64,000 nucleotides of DNA, from IMG/VR virus record IMGVR_UViG_3300020118_000164, positions 1-64,000 of that record; one strand, written 5' to 3'. Both the position numbers and the translations under genes were made by a program. Under the pieces are notes generated by a model that worked only from the letters and a program-made list of their open reading frames with translations, had not been told where the DNA came from and did no database searches. Below are positions 31,029 through 38,867 of the stretch, piece after piece (position 1 is the stretch's first letter; each line of letters starts with the position of its first letter). This stretch comes from a virus.

Positions 31029-32055
31029 ACAGCCGTTACTTTTCGACCTCCCGCCGGAATGGAGGTCGAAGTGGGAGGGGATGCCGGACTTTGAGCAGAG
31101 AGACCAAGAGGCGTTCGACTCAATCACCGTCCATTTCCGCAATGATGATGACCGCCGAGCATTCCTAGCGCTCCTCGGTGAGCACCCCATGCGCCGACGC
31201 TCAATCTGGTATCCGCGGATGGAACTTGTAACGCAGAGTGAAAGAAACGCCGCGCCGACCACTGTCGAGCAAGGCTCCTATCCAATCTATGTCATCTCCA
31301 AGGGCCGATGGGAGTGGAGTCAGCGGCTCACTTGCCGCGCGCTTGATAAGCTCGGGATTCCTTATCACCTGGTCATTGAGCCGCAGGAATATGATAGCTA
31401 CGCGGTCATACCGTGCCGCACGGGCGTGATCCTAACGCTTCCGTTCAGTAATCTCGGAAGCGGCTCAATCCCTGCCCGGAATTGGGTTTGGGAGCATTCG
31501 GTCGCGAGTGGAGCGCGGCGCCATTGGATTCTCGATGACAATATGGACGGCTTCTATAGGCTGAATGAGAACCTAAAAACCAAGGTCATCGACTCAAACC
31601 CATTCATTCCTGTTGAGCAGTTCGCGGATCGCTATTCTAACGCCGCCATGGCGGGGATGAACTATGAGTTTTTCGCAAACCGGAGGAGCAAGAAACCGCC
31701 GTTCTATCTCAACACGCGGGTTTACTCCTGCATTCTAATTGACAACAACATTCCCTTCCGCTGGCGGGGTCGGTACAATGAAGACACGGACCTATCCCTT
31801 CGCGTGCTTAAGGCGGGTCTCTGTACGGTGCTTTTTAACGCACTCCTCTGCAAGAAGATGCCCACGATGACCATGGGCGGCGGCAACACCGCGGAGCTTT
31901 ACAAGGATGATGGTCGGTTGCTCATGGCGCAGTCTCTCCAGGAGCAGCACCCGGACGTGGTGACGATCACGCGCAAATGGAATCGCTGGCAGCACCAGGT
32001 CAACTACAAGCCCTTTAGAAGGAACAAACTGATCCCCGTTGAGGAGGTGACCTGA
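31015..32055 (+). CDS. TET-associated DNA glycosyltransferase
   Basis: Encodes 346 residues from ATG at 31015, six bases after GGAGG; ATG 31009 is an alternative. The N-terminal segment TVHFRNDDDRRAF precedes a glycosyltransferase with YPIYVISKGRWEWSQRL, GSIPARNWVWEHSVASG, HWILDDNMDGFYRLN, NEDTDLSLRVLKAG and TMTMGGGNTAELYK. These are signatures of the TET-associated glycosyltransferases that add sugar to oxidised 5-methylcytosine in phage DNA. No TET dioxygenase or C5-methyltransferase was recognised in this window, so the modified base is unknown. Confidence 0.85.
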   Translation: MPDDEQPLLFDLPPEWRSKWEGMPDFEQRDQEAFDSITVHFRNDDDRRAFLALLGEHPMRRRSIWYPRMELVTQSERNAAPTTVEQGSYPIYVISKGRWEWSQRLTCRALDKLGIPYHLVIEPQEYDSYAVIPCRTGVILTLPFSNLGSGSIPARNWVWEHSVASGARRHWILDDNMDGFYRLNENLKTKVIDSNPFIPVEQFADRYSNAAMAGMNYEFFANRRSKKPPFYLNTRVYSCILIDNNIPFRWRGRYNEDTDLSLRVLKAGLCTVLFNALLCKKMPTMTMGGGNTAELYKDDGRLLMAQSLQEQHPDVVTITRKWNRWQHQVNYKPFRRNKLIPVEEVT

Positions 32056-32258
32056 TGCCGGGTAGAACGCGCGGTAGCTGCCGATTTGAGACCTACTACC
32101 AGGTCCAGGTGCGGGATGAGATGAGCGCCGCATGGAAGACCGTCAAGGGCAACCACGCGACTGAGAAGGCGGCTCACGCCGCCGCGCCGGCCGGGAAGTA
32201 CCGGGTCGCCACGGTCTCTGAAGCGGGGCGCTCCTACTCCCCGATCCAGAATCGCTAG
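32055..32258 (+). CDS. Small basic protein
   Basis: Encodes 67 residues, TGATG overlap. Beta-like (TYYQVQVRDEMSAAWKTVKG, KYRVATVSEAG) and basic, perhaps a small DNA- or modification-associated protein beside the glycosyltransferase. Confidence 0.6.
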   Translation: MPGRTRGSCRFETYYQVQVRDEMSAAWKTVKGNHATEKAAHAAAPAGKYRVATVSEAGRSYSPIQNR

Positions 32259-32312
32259 GCCGACCAATTGCGCGTGCGAGGGAGATCTTGATGGGAGGCT
32301 AGATTTCCCCTC

Positions 32313-32376
32313 TTGACTCACCCCTCGCCGTTGCTATAGCTTTTCCTCCTGCGCTACCCGTGCAACAGGAGGGGAG
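32313..32376 (+). promoter_or_regulatory. Promoter and ribosome-site hairpin before the replication genes
   Basis: TTGACT (32313-32318), 16 nt, TATAGC (32335-32340). The leader then contains CCTCCTG (32345-32351) and CAGGAGG (32366-32372), a perfect seven-pair stem around a 14-nt loop. The second arm is the Shine-Dalgarno of the 32377 gene, so the hairpin would hide it. No family 1 palindrome is present. Confidence 0.65.
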
Positions 32377-32616
32377 ATGGCTGACCTTTTGGAGTTGTCG
32401 CGCAACCTTGACCCTGAGCAGTCCGTCCGCGGAGTCCCTCTTGGTTCCGGTGTGGCAGGACGGAACCTCGCCGTCATCGAGGAGATGCGATCCCGCGGCT
32501 TCACCTGGAGAGAGATCTGCAAGTTCCTGTCCGACCATGGCGAGTATGACGGCCGACCAGATGGCCTCCGCACCTGCTACGTCGCCTACAAAAAGGCTGC
32601 CGGGCGGAGAGGGTAG
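32377..32616 (+). CDS. Small HTH-like protein
   Basis: Encodes 79 residues. AVIEEMRSRGFTWREICKFL and RTCYVAYKKAAGRRG form a possible helix-turn-helix. CAGGAGGGGAG is a very strong ribosome site, possibly sequestered by a hairpin. First gene of the replication operon. Confidence 0.65.
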   Translation: MADLLELSRNLDPEQSVRGVPLGSGVAGRNLAVIEEMRSRGFTWREICKFLSDHGEYDGRPDGLRTCYVAYKKAAGRRG

Positions 32617-32626
32617 CAACGCGCCT

Positions 32627-33610
32627 ATGAGCCGTATGCGCACGCGCCTGATTGAGCCCGGATTCTTCCAAAATGAAGACCTCGCCGCCCTACCGCCGTT
32701 CGGTCGTCTGCTGTTCGCGGGATTGTGGTGTCTCGCGGATCGGGAGGGCCGACTAGACGACAGACCGCCCAAAATCCGGGCGCTTCTCTTCGCCTATGAG
32801 GAGGTTCCGGTTGATGAACTCCTCGGCGGGTTAGCCAAGGCTGGCCTTGTGACGCGGTATGAGGTAGGCGGCCGCAAGTACCTGCAAGTCAATAAGTTCC
32901 TCGAACATCAGAAGCCTCATCCCCGCGAAGAAAAATCCATCATCCCTTCCCCAGGGTTAGCCAAGGTTAGCCCTGGGCCAACCTTGGACACGCCAAGGCG
33001 CGTGGTATTAGTTTCTGTTTCTAATTCTGTTTCTACTTCTTCTGCGTCGAGCCCTGCGGACTCGACGCCGGAACCGGAACTCTTCAAGCTCGATACGCCG
33101 CCGATCCCAGAGCCGGTGCTCGTGTTCCCGGCGAAGGGAGAGCCGAAGCAATGGCACCTCACCCCTGCGAAGCTCGCCGAATGGCAGGGGACCTTCCCCG
33201 ATCTCGATGTCCTCGGCACATGTCGGAAAGCCCTCCAGTGGTTGCGTGACAACCCACAACACGGGAAGACCGCCAAGGGTATGACGAAGTACATTGGGGG
33301 TTTTTTGGGGCGCGAGCAGAACGACCCGCGTAGCGCCCTCCGGCGGAACGTCTCACGCGGCAACGGCAACGGCAATGGTAGGGCTCACGAGCTCACCGCC
33401 GAGGAACAGGGCCGGTGGTACAAGCTCATCAAGCGGGGCCGGGTTGGCCTTGCTGACGGCCATGTGCCGGGGTGGCGCGACTGGCTCGATGAGCTAGAGA
33501 CGGTGCCGCAATCGGCGGGCGCCGATGCGCTCTCGGCGAAGCTCGACGAGCTGTTCGCCCGGAAGCATGCGGCCGAGACGGCCCACGGTTCCGAGGTCGC
33601 GCATGGCTAA
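32627..33610 (+). CDS. Replisome organiser / DnaD-like protein
   Basis: Encodes 327 residues. TRLIEPGFFQNEDLAALPPF, then RLLFAGLWCLADREGRL and LQVNKFLEHQKPHP are hallmarks of the N-terminal winged-helix domain of phage replication-initiation proteins. A Ser/Pro-rich linker follows, then a helical C-terminus (KGMTKYIGGFLGREQND). It probably loads the helicase encoded next, whose start overlaps its stop. Confidence 0.8.
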   Translation: MSRMRTRLIEPGFFQNEDLAALPPFGRLLFAGLWCLADREGRLDDRPPKIRALLFAYEEVPVDELLGGLAKAGLVTRYEVGGRKYLQVNKFLEHQKPHPREEKSIIPSPGLAKVSPGPTLDTPRRVVLVSVSNSVSTSSASSPADSTPEPELFKLDTPPIPEPVLVFPAKGEPKQWHLTPAKLAEWQGTFPDLDVLGTCRKALQWLRDNPQHGKTAKGMTKYIGGFLGREQNDPRSALRRNVSRGNGNGNGRAHELTAEEQGRWYKLIKRGRVGLADGHVPGWRDWLDELETVPQSAGADALSAKLDELFARKHAAETAHGSEVAHG

Positions 33611-34934
33611 CGCATCCATCGTCCTCACCCTTCCGCAGCCAAGCCTGCCGGAACACGAGAACTCCCTCCTCGGCGCGCTCCTCCTGTTCCCGGAGAAGCT
33701 GAAAGAGGTGGAGGATCTCTACCCGTCCGACTTCTACGGCGAGCGTACACGCATACTGTTCCAAGCGATGCTAGACCTCGATGCAGACGGCGAGCCGATA
33801 GACCATCTCTCACTCAAAGACCGAATCGGCGAGGAGGTCTGGGAGCGGATCGGCGGGTACGCATGGCTTTGTGCTCTCGATCTCGACATGCCTGACGTAG
33901 GAAATCTGCCGGTTTGGTCGAAGGCGATTAAGACAGCCTCGGCGGCGCGAGCGGCGGCGTGCGTCGCACTTGATCTCGCGCGGCAGGTAGGAGGTAAGGG
34001 ATCGCTCGCGGACGCCCTCGGGCTCGCGGCGGAGCGGCTCGAAGTCTTGCGCGATGGACTTCCTGGCGCGATCCGCACCTGGTCATCACTCGGGCATTCC
34101 CCATCCGAGGAAGAGTTACTCGCCCCGTACACCCCCGAGCAGCTCGCGTTACAGGTCAAGACGGGACTGCCAACCGTAGACGCCGCCGGCCTCATGGGGC
34201 CTTCGACCTTGAACCTCATCGTCGCGAGGACGGGTGTCGGCAAGACGGCGCTCGCCCTCCAGATCGCCGCGCACAACGCAATCACGCGGCGCCTCCCTGG
34301 CGGATATGTCTCGCTTGAGATGCCGAAGAAGCGCCTAATACAACGCATCATTGCGGCTCGTGCGCGGGTGGACTACACGCACATTCACACACATCGCCTG
34401 AGTGACTATGAACGCGCGGACTGTTCACGGGCCTACCAGGAGATTCAAGGCGCACCACTATTCTTCGATGACAGACCATCGCTGACGGCGGGACAGATTG
34501 GACTCGCGATTCGGCGCCTCAAGATCGAGCACCGAGACGCGGCGTGGTTTGTGGTGGACTACCTGAGCTTGATTGAGTTGGAGCGGCAGGATGTTCGCCG
34601 GCCGGACCTGCCACTAGCGAAGATCGCGGAGGGGTTAGCGAGTTTGGCGCGGCAGCTAGAGATCCACATTACGCTATTGTGCCAGCTCTCGCGGCGCGGC
34701 GAGCAGGAGAATCGCGAGCCGATCTTGACGGACATCAGCGACAGCGATGGACTCGCGAAGCCCGCCAACAGCGTGCTAGCCGTACATCGCGGCTATCGCC
34801 AGGATGAGCCGGGCGTGAGGGATGACATCGGTTACGTCACGACGCTCAAGCACAGAGATGGACCGCAGCCGAGAGTCAAGATTCGGTTCCTTGGCGCCTT
34901 CCAGACATTCCGCGAGGAGACGGGAGATCGATGA
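33603..34934 (+). CDS. DnaB-like replicative helicase
   Basis: Encodes 443 residues. The N-terminal DnaB domain begins SLPEHENSLLGALLLFPEKL. The RecA-like core has ARTGVGKTALAL (Walker A, 208-215), GGYVSLEMPKKRL, VVDYLSLIE (Walker B) and LLCQLSRRGE. It should unwind the phage fork as a hexamer. The ATG at 33603 overlaps the previous stop by 8 nt. Confidence 0.9.
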   Translation: MANASIVLTLPQPSLPEHENSLLGALLLFPEKLKEVEDLYPSDFYGERTRILFQAMLDLDADGEPIDHLSLKDRIGEEVWERIGGYAWLCALDLDMPDVGNLPVWSKAIKTASAARAAACVALDLARQVGGKGSLADALGLAAERLEVLRDGLPGAIRTWSSLGHSPSEEELLAPYTPEQLALQVKTGLPTVDAAGLMGPSTLNLIVARTGVGKTALALQIAAHNAITRRLPGGYVSLEMPKKRLIQRIIAARARVDYTHIHTHRLSDYERADCSRAYQEIQGAPLFFDDRPSLTAGQIGLAIRRLKIEHRDAAWFVVDYLSLIELERQDVRRPDLPLAKIAEGLASLARQLEIHITLLCQLSRRGEQENREPILTDISDSDGLAKPANSVLAVHRGYRQDEPGVRDDIGYVTTLKHRDGPQPRVKIRFLGAFQTFREETGDR

Positions 34935-35110
34935 CCGACGAAGAAAGAGAGGCCGATTTCCGTTGGCAGGCTATGCGGTCCATGAGCGAGAGTATCGCGG
35001 CGCGGCAGAAGGCCGGTGCCTCGCCGGATGAGTTGCTCACCCTCGCGGAGGAACGGCTTGCGCTGGCCCGCGAGTTTCACGGCGTGGCGCTGAAGGATTC
35101 CGCGCGGTGA
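34931..35110 (+). CDS. Small helical protein
   Basis: Encodes 59 residues, ATGA overlap with the helicase and GTGA overlap with the next gene. Charged helices (TDEEREADFRWQAMRSMSES). Function unknown. Confidence 0.6.
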   Translation: MTDEEREADFRWQAMRSMSESIAARQKAGASPDELLTLAEERLALAREFHGVALKDSAR

Positions 35111-35424
35111 GCCACCTGCCGCTCTTCGACCCGCCGGAGCCAGCACGCGAACAGCGCGCCGCGGCTCTCGCTATCCTCCCGCCGCCGCCTGATCGCGGAC
35201 CCTGGGTTCCAAGCGCCCGACAGGACCCCTGCGCTCACGCAGAAGTGTGCGAGGGTTGTGCGGACTGCGAACGGTGGCGCGCCTTCTTCGTCGAGTGCTC
35301 GTGCTGTGGCCGGTACCAGCACGAGCGAACGATGTACGGCACCCGTTGCCGGCTCTGCCAAATCAAGGCGAAGAATGAGCTAGACCCCGAAACGGAGCGC
35401 TTCGCCTGGGAACCTCCATGGTGA
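35107..35424 (+). CDS. Zinc-finger protein
   Basis: Encodes 105 residues from GTG. CEGCADCERWRAFFVECSCC and RCRLCQIKAKNE provide a dense Cys array for two zinc ions. Function unknown. Confidence 0.65.
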   Translation: MSHLPLFDPPEPAREQRAAALAILPPPPDRGPWVPSARQDPCAHAEVCEGCADCERWRAFFVECSCCGRYQHERTMYGTRCRLCQIKAKNELDPETERFAWEPPW

Positions 35425-35438
35425 CCGAAATTAACCCC

Positions 35439-35467
35439 TTGACGCGCACCCTAGCATGGTGTACGCT
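35439..35467 (+). promoter_or_regulatory. Promoter-operator, family 1 copy 10 (operator in spacer)
   Basis: TTGACG (35439-35444), 17 nt, TACGCT (35462-35467). The palindrome GCACCCTAGCATGGTGT (35446-35462) fills the spacer in the AGC orientation, the same arrangement as the leftward half of copy 9. The next ATG is 10 nt after the -10. Confidence 0.65.
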
Positions 35468-35477
35468 TTCCCCCGCG

Positions 35478-35585
35478 ATGAGAAATTCAAGCCTCTACCT
35501 CGGCGCCCCCGCAGCGATCTCTGCGGCGGATAGGGGCTCTCGCGTGCAGTGCGAGCGGGGACGCCGAGGAGAGGTGTCAGCGTGA
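35478..35585 (+). CDS. 35-residue leader ORF
   Basis: Opens 10 nt after the -10 box without a ribosome site and closes in a GTGA overlap with the next gene. The arrangement matches the leader at 987-1037. Confidence 0.45.
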   Translation: MRNSSLYLGAPAAISAADRGSRVQCERGRRGEVSA

Positions 35586-35773
35586 GGCGCAACCGGGTAT
35601 CCAACCACGGCGGCGCACGCCCCGCCCCGCGTAGGAAGAGCGGGGCGGGGCCGCGTCGGTACCCGCGGGGGCTTCGCGAACGGAATGAGACACTCCGATT
35701 CGCGCGGTTAGCGGCGCGGCTCAAAAGGGTGAGCGCGACCGCCTGCGACGCGTCGAAGTCTGCGGGTGAGTGA
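35582..35773 (+). CDS. Small basic protein
   Basis: Encodes 63 residues from GTG. Arg/Gly/Ala-rich (RRNRVSNHGGARPAPRRKSG), probably nucleic-acid binding. GTGA overlap with the leader ORF. Confidence 0.5.
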   Translation: MRRNRVSNHGGARPAPRRKSGAGPRRYPRGLRERNETLRFARLAARLKRVSATACDASKSAGE

Positions 35774-36074
35774 ACGCATGACTTCTTTCGGCCAGGTCAA
35801 CACGGCCCTGCTCGTCACGGGCACGCACCGTGACGGCTCGGCCCGGATCGAAGTCCGGCAATCCATCGCGAGCCGAGATCTCCACCCCGGCCAGCGGTTC
35901 ACGAGCGCGCAGGGCACGGAGTACGCCGTCGCCTTGGATGGTTCTGTGCGCCGGGTCATGCGCCGTCGAGCCCGCGGGGCGTCGGCTCGGCAGATAAGAA
36001 TCGCAACCAAGGCGCGGCGCGAGGCGGCGCGGATCGCCGCGAAGAACCAAGAAAGGGTGAGCGCTAATGGCTAA
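35766..36074 (+). CDS. Basic hypothetical protein
   Basis: Encodes 102 residues from GTG; ATG at 35778 is an alternative. A beta-rich first half (VNTALLVTGTHRDGSARIEV) and a very basic helical end. Function unknown. Confidence 0.55.
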   Translation: MSERMTSFGQVNTALLVTGTHRDGSARIEVRQSIASRDLHPGQRFTSAQGTEYAVALDGSVRRVMRRRARGASARQIRIATKARREAARIAAKNQERVSANG

Positions 36075-36396
36075 GAGCACACAGGCAGAACAGGCCCCCG
36101 TGGGCCGCAAGCCGCGAGGCCCCAACCGCACCACCTTCTTGCCGCCGGCCACGCTCGACGACGAGATCAAGGCGGTGAGCGAGAAAACCGGCGTCCCGAT
36201 CCCGAAGCTGCGCGGCTACGTGCAGGCTGAAGCGGCGACGCTGCTCGCCGGACTGCGCGGGAAGGTTCTCGAAATCTACGCCCGCGCGGTCGGCCTCTCC
36301 GCAGGCTCGCCGGTCGCCGAATACAAGCGCGACTTCAACCACGGCACGGGCGAGACCGGGCTGTCCGTGCTGCCAGCCGACGAGCCGGCGAGTTAG
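36067..36396 (+). CDS. Hypothetical protein
   Basis: Encodes 109 residues. FLPPATLDDEIKAVSEKTGV followed by IPKLRGYVQAEAATLLAGLR suggests a helical DNA-binding or scaffold-type fold. Overlaps the previous gene by 8 nt. Confidence 0.65.
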   Translation: MAKSTQAEQAPVGRKPRGPNRTTFLPPATLDDEIKAVSEKTGVPIPKLRGYVQAEAATLLAGLRGKVLEIYARAVGLSAGSPVAEYKRDFNHGTGETGLSVLPADEPAS

Positions 36397-36401
36397 GCGG
36401 A

Positions 36402-36833
36402 ATGATGCCGAAACACAAACACGTCCACGTTCACTACCATGAACACGGCGGCGGCGAGATTCGAGACAAGCTCGACCTCATCCTCGCCAAATTGACCAAG
36501 GAGGATGAAGTCATGAGCGCCCATTCCGACGCCCTCGCCGCCCTCGAATCGATCGCCCAGAAGCTAGAGGGTGACCTCGGCTTGTCGATCGCGGAGAAGC
36601 AGTCCCTCCAGTCCCAGAAGGACGACCTCGCCGCACAGCTCGCCGCCGCGAAGGCGGAGGACGACACCGAGGCCATCCAAGCGCTGAGCACGCAGCTCCA
36701 GGCGCTCGACGCGCAGCTCGCCCCGGCGCCGGCGCCGGCCCCCGCGCCTGAGCCAGTCCCGGCGACCCCGGCCGCGACCAACCCCGACGGCACCGCGGTC
36801 GTCACGACCGATCAGCCGCCACCGACCGCGTAG
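36402..36833 (+). CDS. Histidine-rich coiled-coil protein
   Basis: Encodes 143 residues. The N-terminus HKHVHVHYHEH could bind metal. A coiled coil (residues about 40-105) follows, then an Ala-Pro repeat (APAPAPAPEPVP) and a disordered end. It lies in the head/tail-fibre neighbourhood and resembles small structural or fibre-associated proteins. Confidence 0.7.
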   Translation: MMPKHKHVHVHYHEHGGGEIRDKLDLILAKLTKEDEVMSAHSDALAALESIAQKLEGDLGLSIAEKQSLQSQKDDLAAQLAAAKAEDDTEAIQALSTQLQALDAQLAPAPAPAPAPEPVPATPAATNPDGTAVVTTDQPPPTA

Positions 36834-36844
36834 GCTCGCGCGCC

Positions 36845-37125
36845 ATGAGTTGGAGCATCAACATCATCGGCAAGCCTAGCGCGGTTGCGGCCGAGCTTGC
36901 GAAGCACGCTGAGAGCCTTTCCGGCGAGTCACGCCGGGAGTTCGAGGCGGCTCTGCCATCGCTCGTCGCCCTCTGCCACGAGAACTTCGCGAACGGCGGC
37001 GGCTATACTGAGCCCGTCCTTGTCCTCGAAGCGAGCGGCCACGGCACGGCAGTGCCAGAGACGGCAAGGATCTCGCTCGGTCGCTTGCTGTCAACCTCCG
37101 CCCGATGTACGGCAAGGTCGTCTAG
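36845..37125 (+). pseudogene. Conserved head-region protein with a frameshift
   Basis: The first 69 codons (MSWSINIIGK to LEASGHGTA) match small proteins found beside phage structural genes. At 37051 the homologous ending SARDGKDLARSLAVNLRPMY followed by GKVV continues in the -1 frame to a TAG at 37123-37125. The original frame runs on open only into low-complexity Arg/Gly sequence. A one-base deletion or sequencing error best explains it; no slippery heptamer is present. Confidence 0.6.
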
Positions 37126-37127
37126 GC

Positions 37128-37367
37128 ATGAACTCTCCGACGCGGCAGTCACGCAGGGCGCAGGTGCCCGAAACCGCGGGGACTGCCGCGCCGGAGCTGT
37201 TCATCCCAACACGAAAGCGGCGAGAGGAGGACTCGCATACCGCGATTCCGCGGTCGGTGGAAGCCTGGCTAGTTTCATCTCCCGCGGCCCTCTCGGGGAC
37301 TACGGCACACACCCCGGACGGGCCGTGTCACAACCCGGAGTCTCGGCGGGGGAGTACCGAGACATGA
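37128..37367 (+). CDS. Possible 79-residue protein
   Basis: ATG two bases after the previous stop, MNSPTRQSRRAQVPETAG and ELFIPTRKRREEDSHTAI look protein-like, and the stop makes an ATGA with another open frame. Ribosome site weak and no family known. It could be non-coding, since the following 400 bases look like structured RNA. Confidence 0.3.
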   Translation: MNSPTRQSRRAQVPETAGTAAPELFIPTRKRREEDSHTAIPRSVEAWLVSSPAALSGTTAHTPDGPCHNPESRRGSTET

Positions 37368-37762
37368 ATGGAGAAGGGGCCAAGGTGCCCCTCGCACCGG
37401 GGAGCCCGGCACCCTGCGAGTGCACGGCCCGAAGTACCGCAAGCGGACGGCGCGTGAGCCGAAGCGGTGGTCGTGCAGGGGCTTGGGGTGAACAGCCGAG
37501 CGGGCGGCGCCGCGGAGCGGGTGAAAGCCCCGCGTTTCCCTTCGATACACCGAAGGGCGCCGCGCATCAGTACCGGCGAGTCATCGGGGGCCGAGCAGCC
37601 ATCCTCTGGCGGGGCGCTCAGCTTGGGTTGTGCGAGGAGGGGATCGGGTACCTCGCCCAACCGACGACTCCGCGCCGCCAGGCCGGAGCGCAACTGCCCA
37701 CTGCCGCAGGACCGGCGCCGGACCCGACTCGGCGCCGGGCTTCATAATCCCCGCTTCGGGGG
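37341..37762 (+). ncRNA. Candidate large structured RNA
   Basis: About 420 bases without a convincing gene carry consecutive perfect helices: TCTCGG/CCGAGA (37341, 37357), CTCGCA/TGCGAG (37391, 37415) enclosing CCGGG-GAG-CCCGG, TGCACG/CGTGCA (37421, 37472), GGGGCTT/AAGCCCC (37478, 37525), CCCTTCG/CGAAGGG (37538, 37551), GCGAGG/CCTCGC (37632, 37651), CTCCG/CGGAG (37668, 37684), CCGGCGCCG/CGGCGCCGG (37712, 37730) and CCCCG/CGGGG (about 37749). Several abut without a gap, as in multibranched RNAs. GC-rich DNA makes short hairpins by chance, so this is a prediction. Group I and II intron signatures were not found. Confidence 0.4.
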
Positions 37763-37810
37763 CGGTTTCACGGCGACCGTTAATTTGCCGCGTACTGAGG
37801 AGGCTCGCAA

Positions 37811-38023
37811 ATGAATGCCAGGTTCAGGTTTGAGAATGAGGTCGGCGCCGATGTCTACGCAGGGGCGATCCCGATCGGCGACACCCTTCGCCCCGGAGAG
37901 TACGTAATGCTTCGGATCGATTGCGGGTTGGAGGATGAACACACCGAGACGATGGTTCCGATGCGCAAGGCAGAGGCCCGCGCACTCGCCAGCGCCATCA
38001 TGGGCGTGGCGGCGGAGCTGTGA
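37811..38023 (+). CDS. Small hypothetical protein
   Basis: Encodes 70 residues with GAGGAGG upstream. RFRFENEVGADVYAGAIPIG suggests a small beta fold. GTGA overlap with the next gene. Function unknown. Confidence 0.65.
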   Translation: MNARFRFENEVGADVYAGAIPIGDTLRPGEYVMLRIDCGLEDEHTETMVPMRKAEARALASAIMGVAAEL

Positions 38024-38271
38024 AGCCGGTCCCCTTCAGGCAGTCCAACGGCACACTCGCGGGCGGCCCGGCCTCAGCGTTCGGCGCAGATCTCGACGTC
38101 GTAGACCTGCCCGTCTACCGAGACGGCAAGGAGATCATCTCCTGTTGGCGGCCATCCTGGCGGGAGCGACTGTCGATCCTCCTCCGTGGCCGGGTATGGC
38201 TCCTGGTCGTGACGCCTACCACTCACCCGCCCGTCTTCTTGGACGGCGGTCATGTATTCGAGGAGGACTGA
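38020..38271 (+). CDS. Conserved phage protein
   Basis: Encodes 83 residues from GTG. KPVPFRQSNGTLAGGPAS, DVVDLPVYRDGKEIISCWRP and WLLVVTPTTHPPVFL are recurring motifs of a protein found near structural genes of many siphoviruses; function unknown. Confidence 0.75.
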   Translation: MKPVPFRQSNGTLAGGPASAFGADLDVVDLPVYRDGKEIISCWRPSWRERLSILLRGRVWLLVVTPTTHPPVFLDGGHVFEED

Positions 38272-38274
38272 ACC

Positions 38275-38472
38275 ATGAGCAAACAAGGCGACCTCGCGCT
38301 AAGGGTCATAGAGCACGAGGATGAATCCGCGCAGCCCGGACTGACATCCGAATCGCGCGCGACCGCACTCTCCGAGCGGAACCGGGCCTACCGCGAGCTG
38401 AAGCGCATGGTGGGCGGCATCGTACGGGCGGATCAGTGTCTGGACCGAGCGCGCCGCCTCCGGGCATGCTAG
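38275..38472 (+). CDS. Small helical protein
   Basis: Encodes 65 residues, GAGGAGG upstream. Charged helices (SESRATALSERNRAYRELKR). Function unknown. Confidence 0.6.
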   Translation: MSKQGDLALRVIEHEDESAQPGLTSESRATALSERNRAYRELKRMVGGIVRADQCLDRARRLRAC

Positions 38473-38495
38473 ACTAGAGGGCGGACTCCTGTGGG

Positions 38496-38867
38496 ATGCC
38501 CGCCCTAACCAACGCTGGAGATACGCTTGCCCTGACGCTCGTGCAGGGCATCTCGTTTTCCCTTGACCTCGCACTTCGCCAACCCGACCGCACCACGCCG
38601 ATAGACCTGAGCGGCGCGACGCTCTCGGCGATTGCGGGTGATTACCCGTTCACGGTCGCCGTCACCGATCCGACGTCTGGCGCGTTCACCTTATCCCTCC
38701 TGCCATCAGAGACGCAGGCTCTCCGCGCCACGCGGCGCTACGGCGAGGCCCTCGTCGCCCTCGGCCTAGAGTTCGACCTTCGCATCACATGGCCAAGCGG
38801 TGAGGTGGAGTCCCTCGCTCGCGGCAGGGTAGATGTTGAGTCGTGGTCGCCGCCGGTGACGCCGTGA
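38496..38867 (+). CDS. Tail-fibre-associated beta protein
   Basis: Encodes 123 residues. TLALTLVQGISFSLDLALRQ, then DLSGATLSAIAGDYPFTVAV and VTDPTSGAFTLSLLPSETQ match the small beta-sandwich that opens phage baseplate/tail-fibre gene sets (BppU N-terminal-like). Coupled by GTGA to the collagen-like protein. Confidence 0.7.
   Translation: MPALTNAGDTLALTLVQGISFSLDLALRQPDRTTPIDLSGATLSAIAGDYPFTVAVTDPTSGAFTLSLLPSETQALRATRRYGEALVALGLEFDLRITWPSGEVESLARGRVDVESWSPPVTP

Noticed and set aside
37590-37645. HDV-like self-cleaving ribozyme
   Set aside because: A GCC-ATCCTCT-GGC hairpin resembles the P3/L3 element, but the P2 and catalytic strands could not be placed.
36845-37747. 300-codon open frame over the structured interval
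   Set aside because: After codon 69 the product becomes Arg/Gly/Ala low complexity, while the true C-terminus of the family is one frame away. Long open frames are expected at this GC content.
37126-37810. Group I or group II intron
   Set aside because: GACTACGGCACACACC recalls a group I P7 strand, but no matching TAGTC partner follows; no GTGCG start with domain V hairpin for group II.
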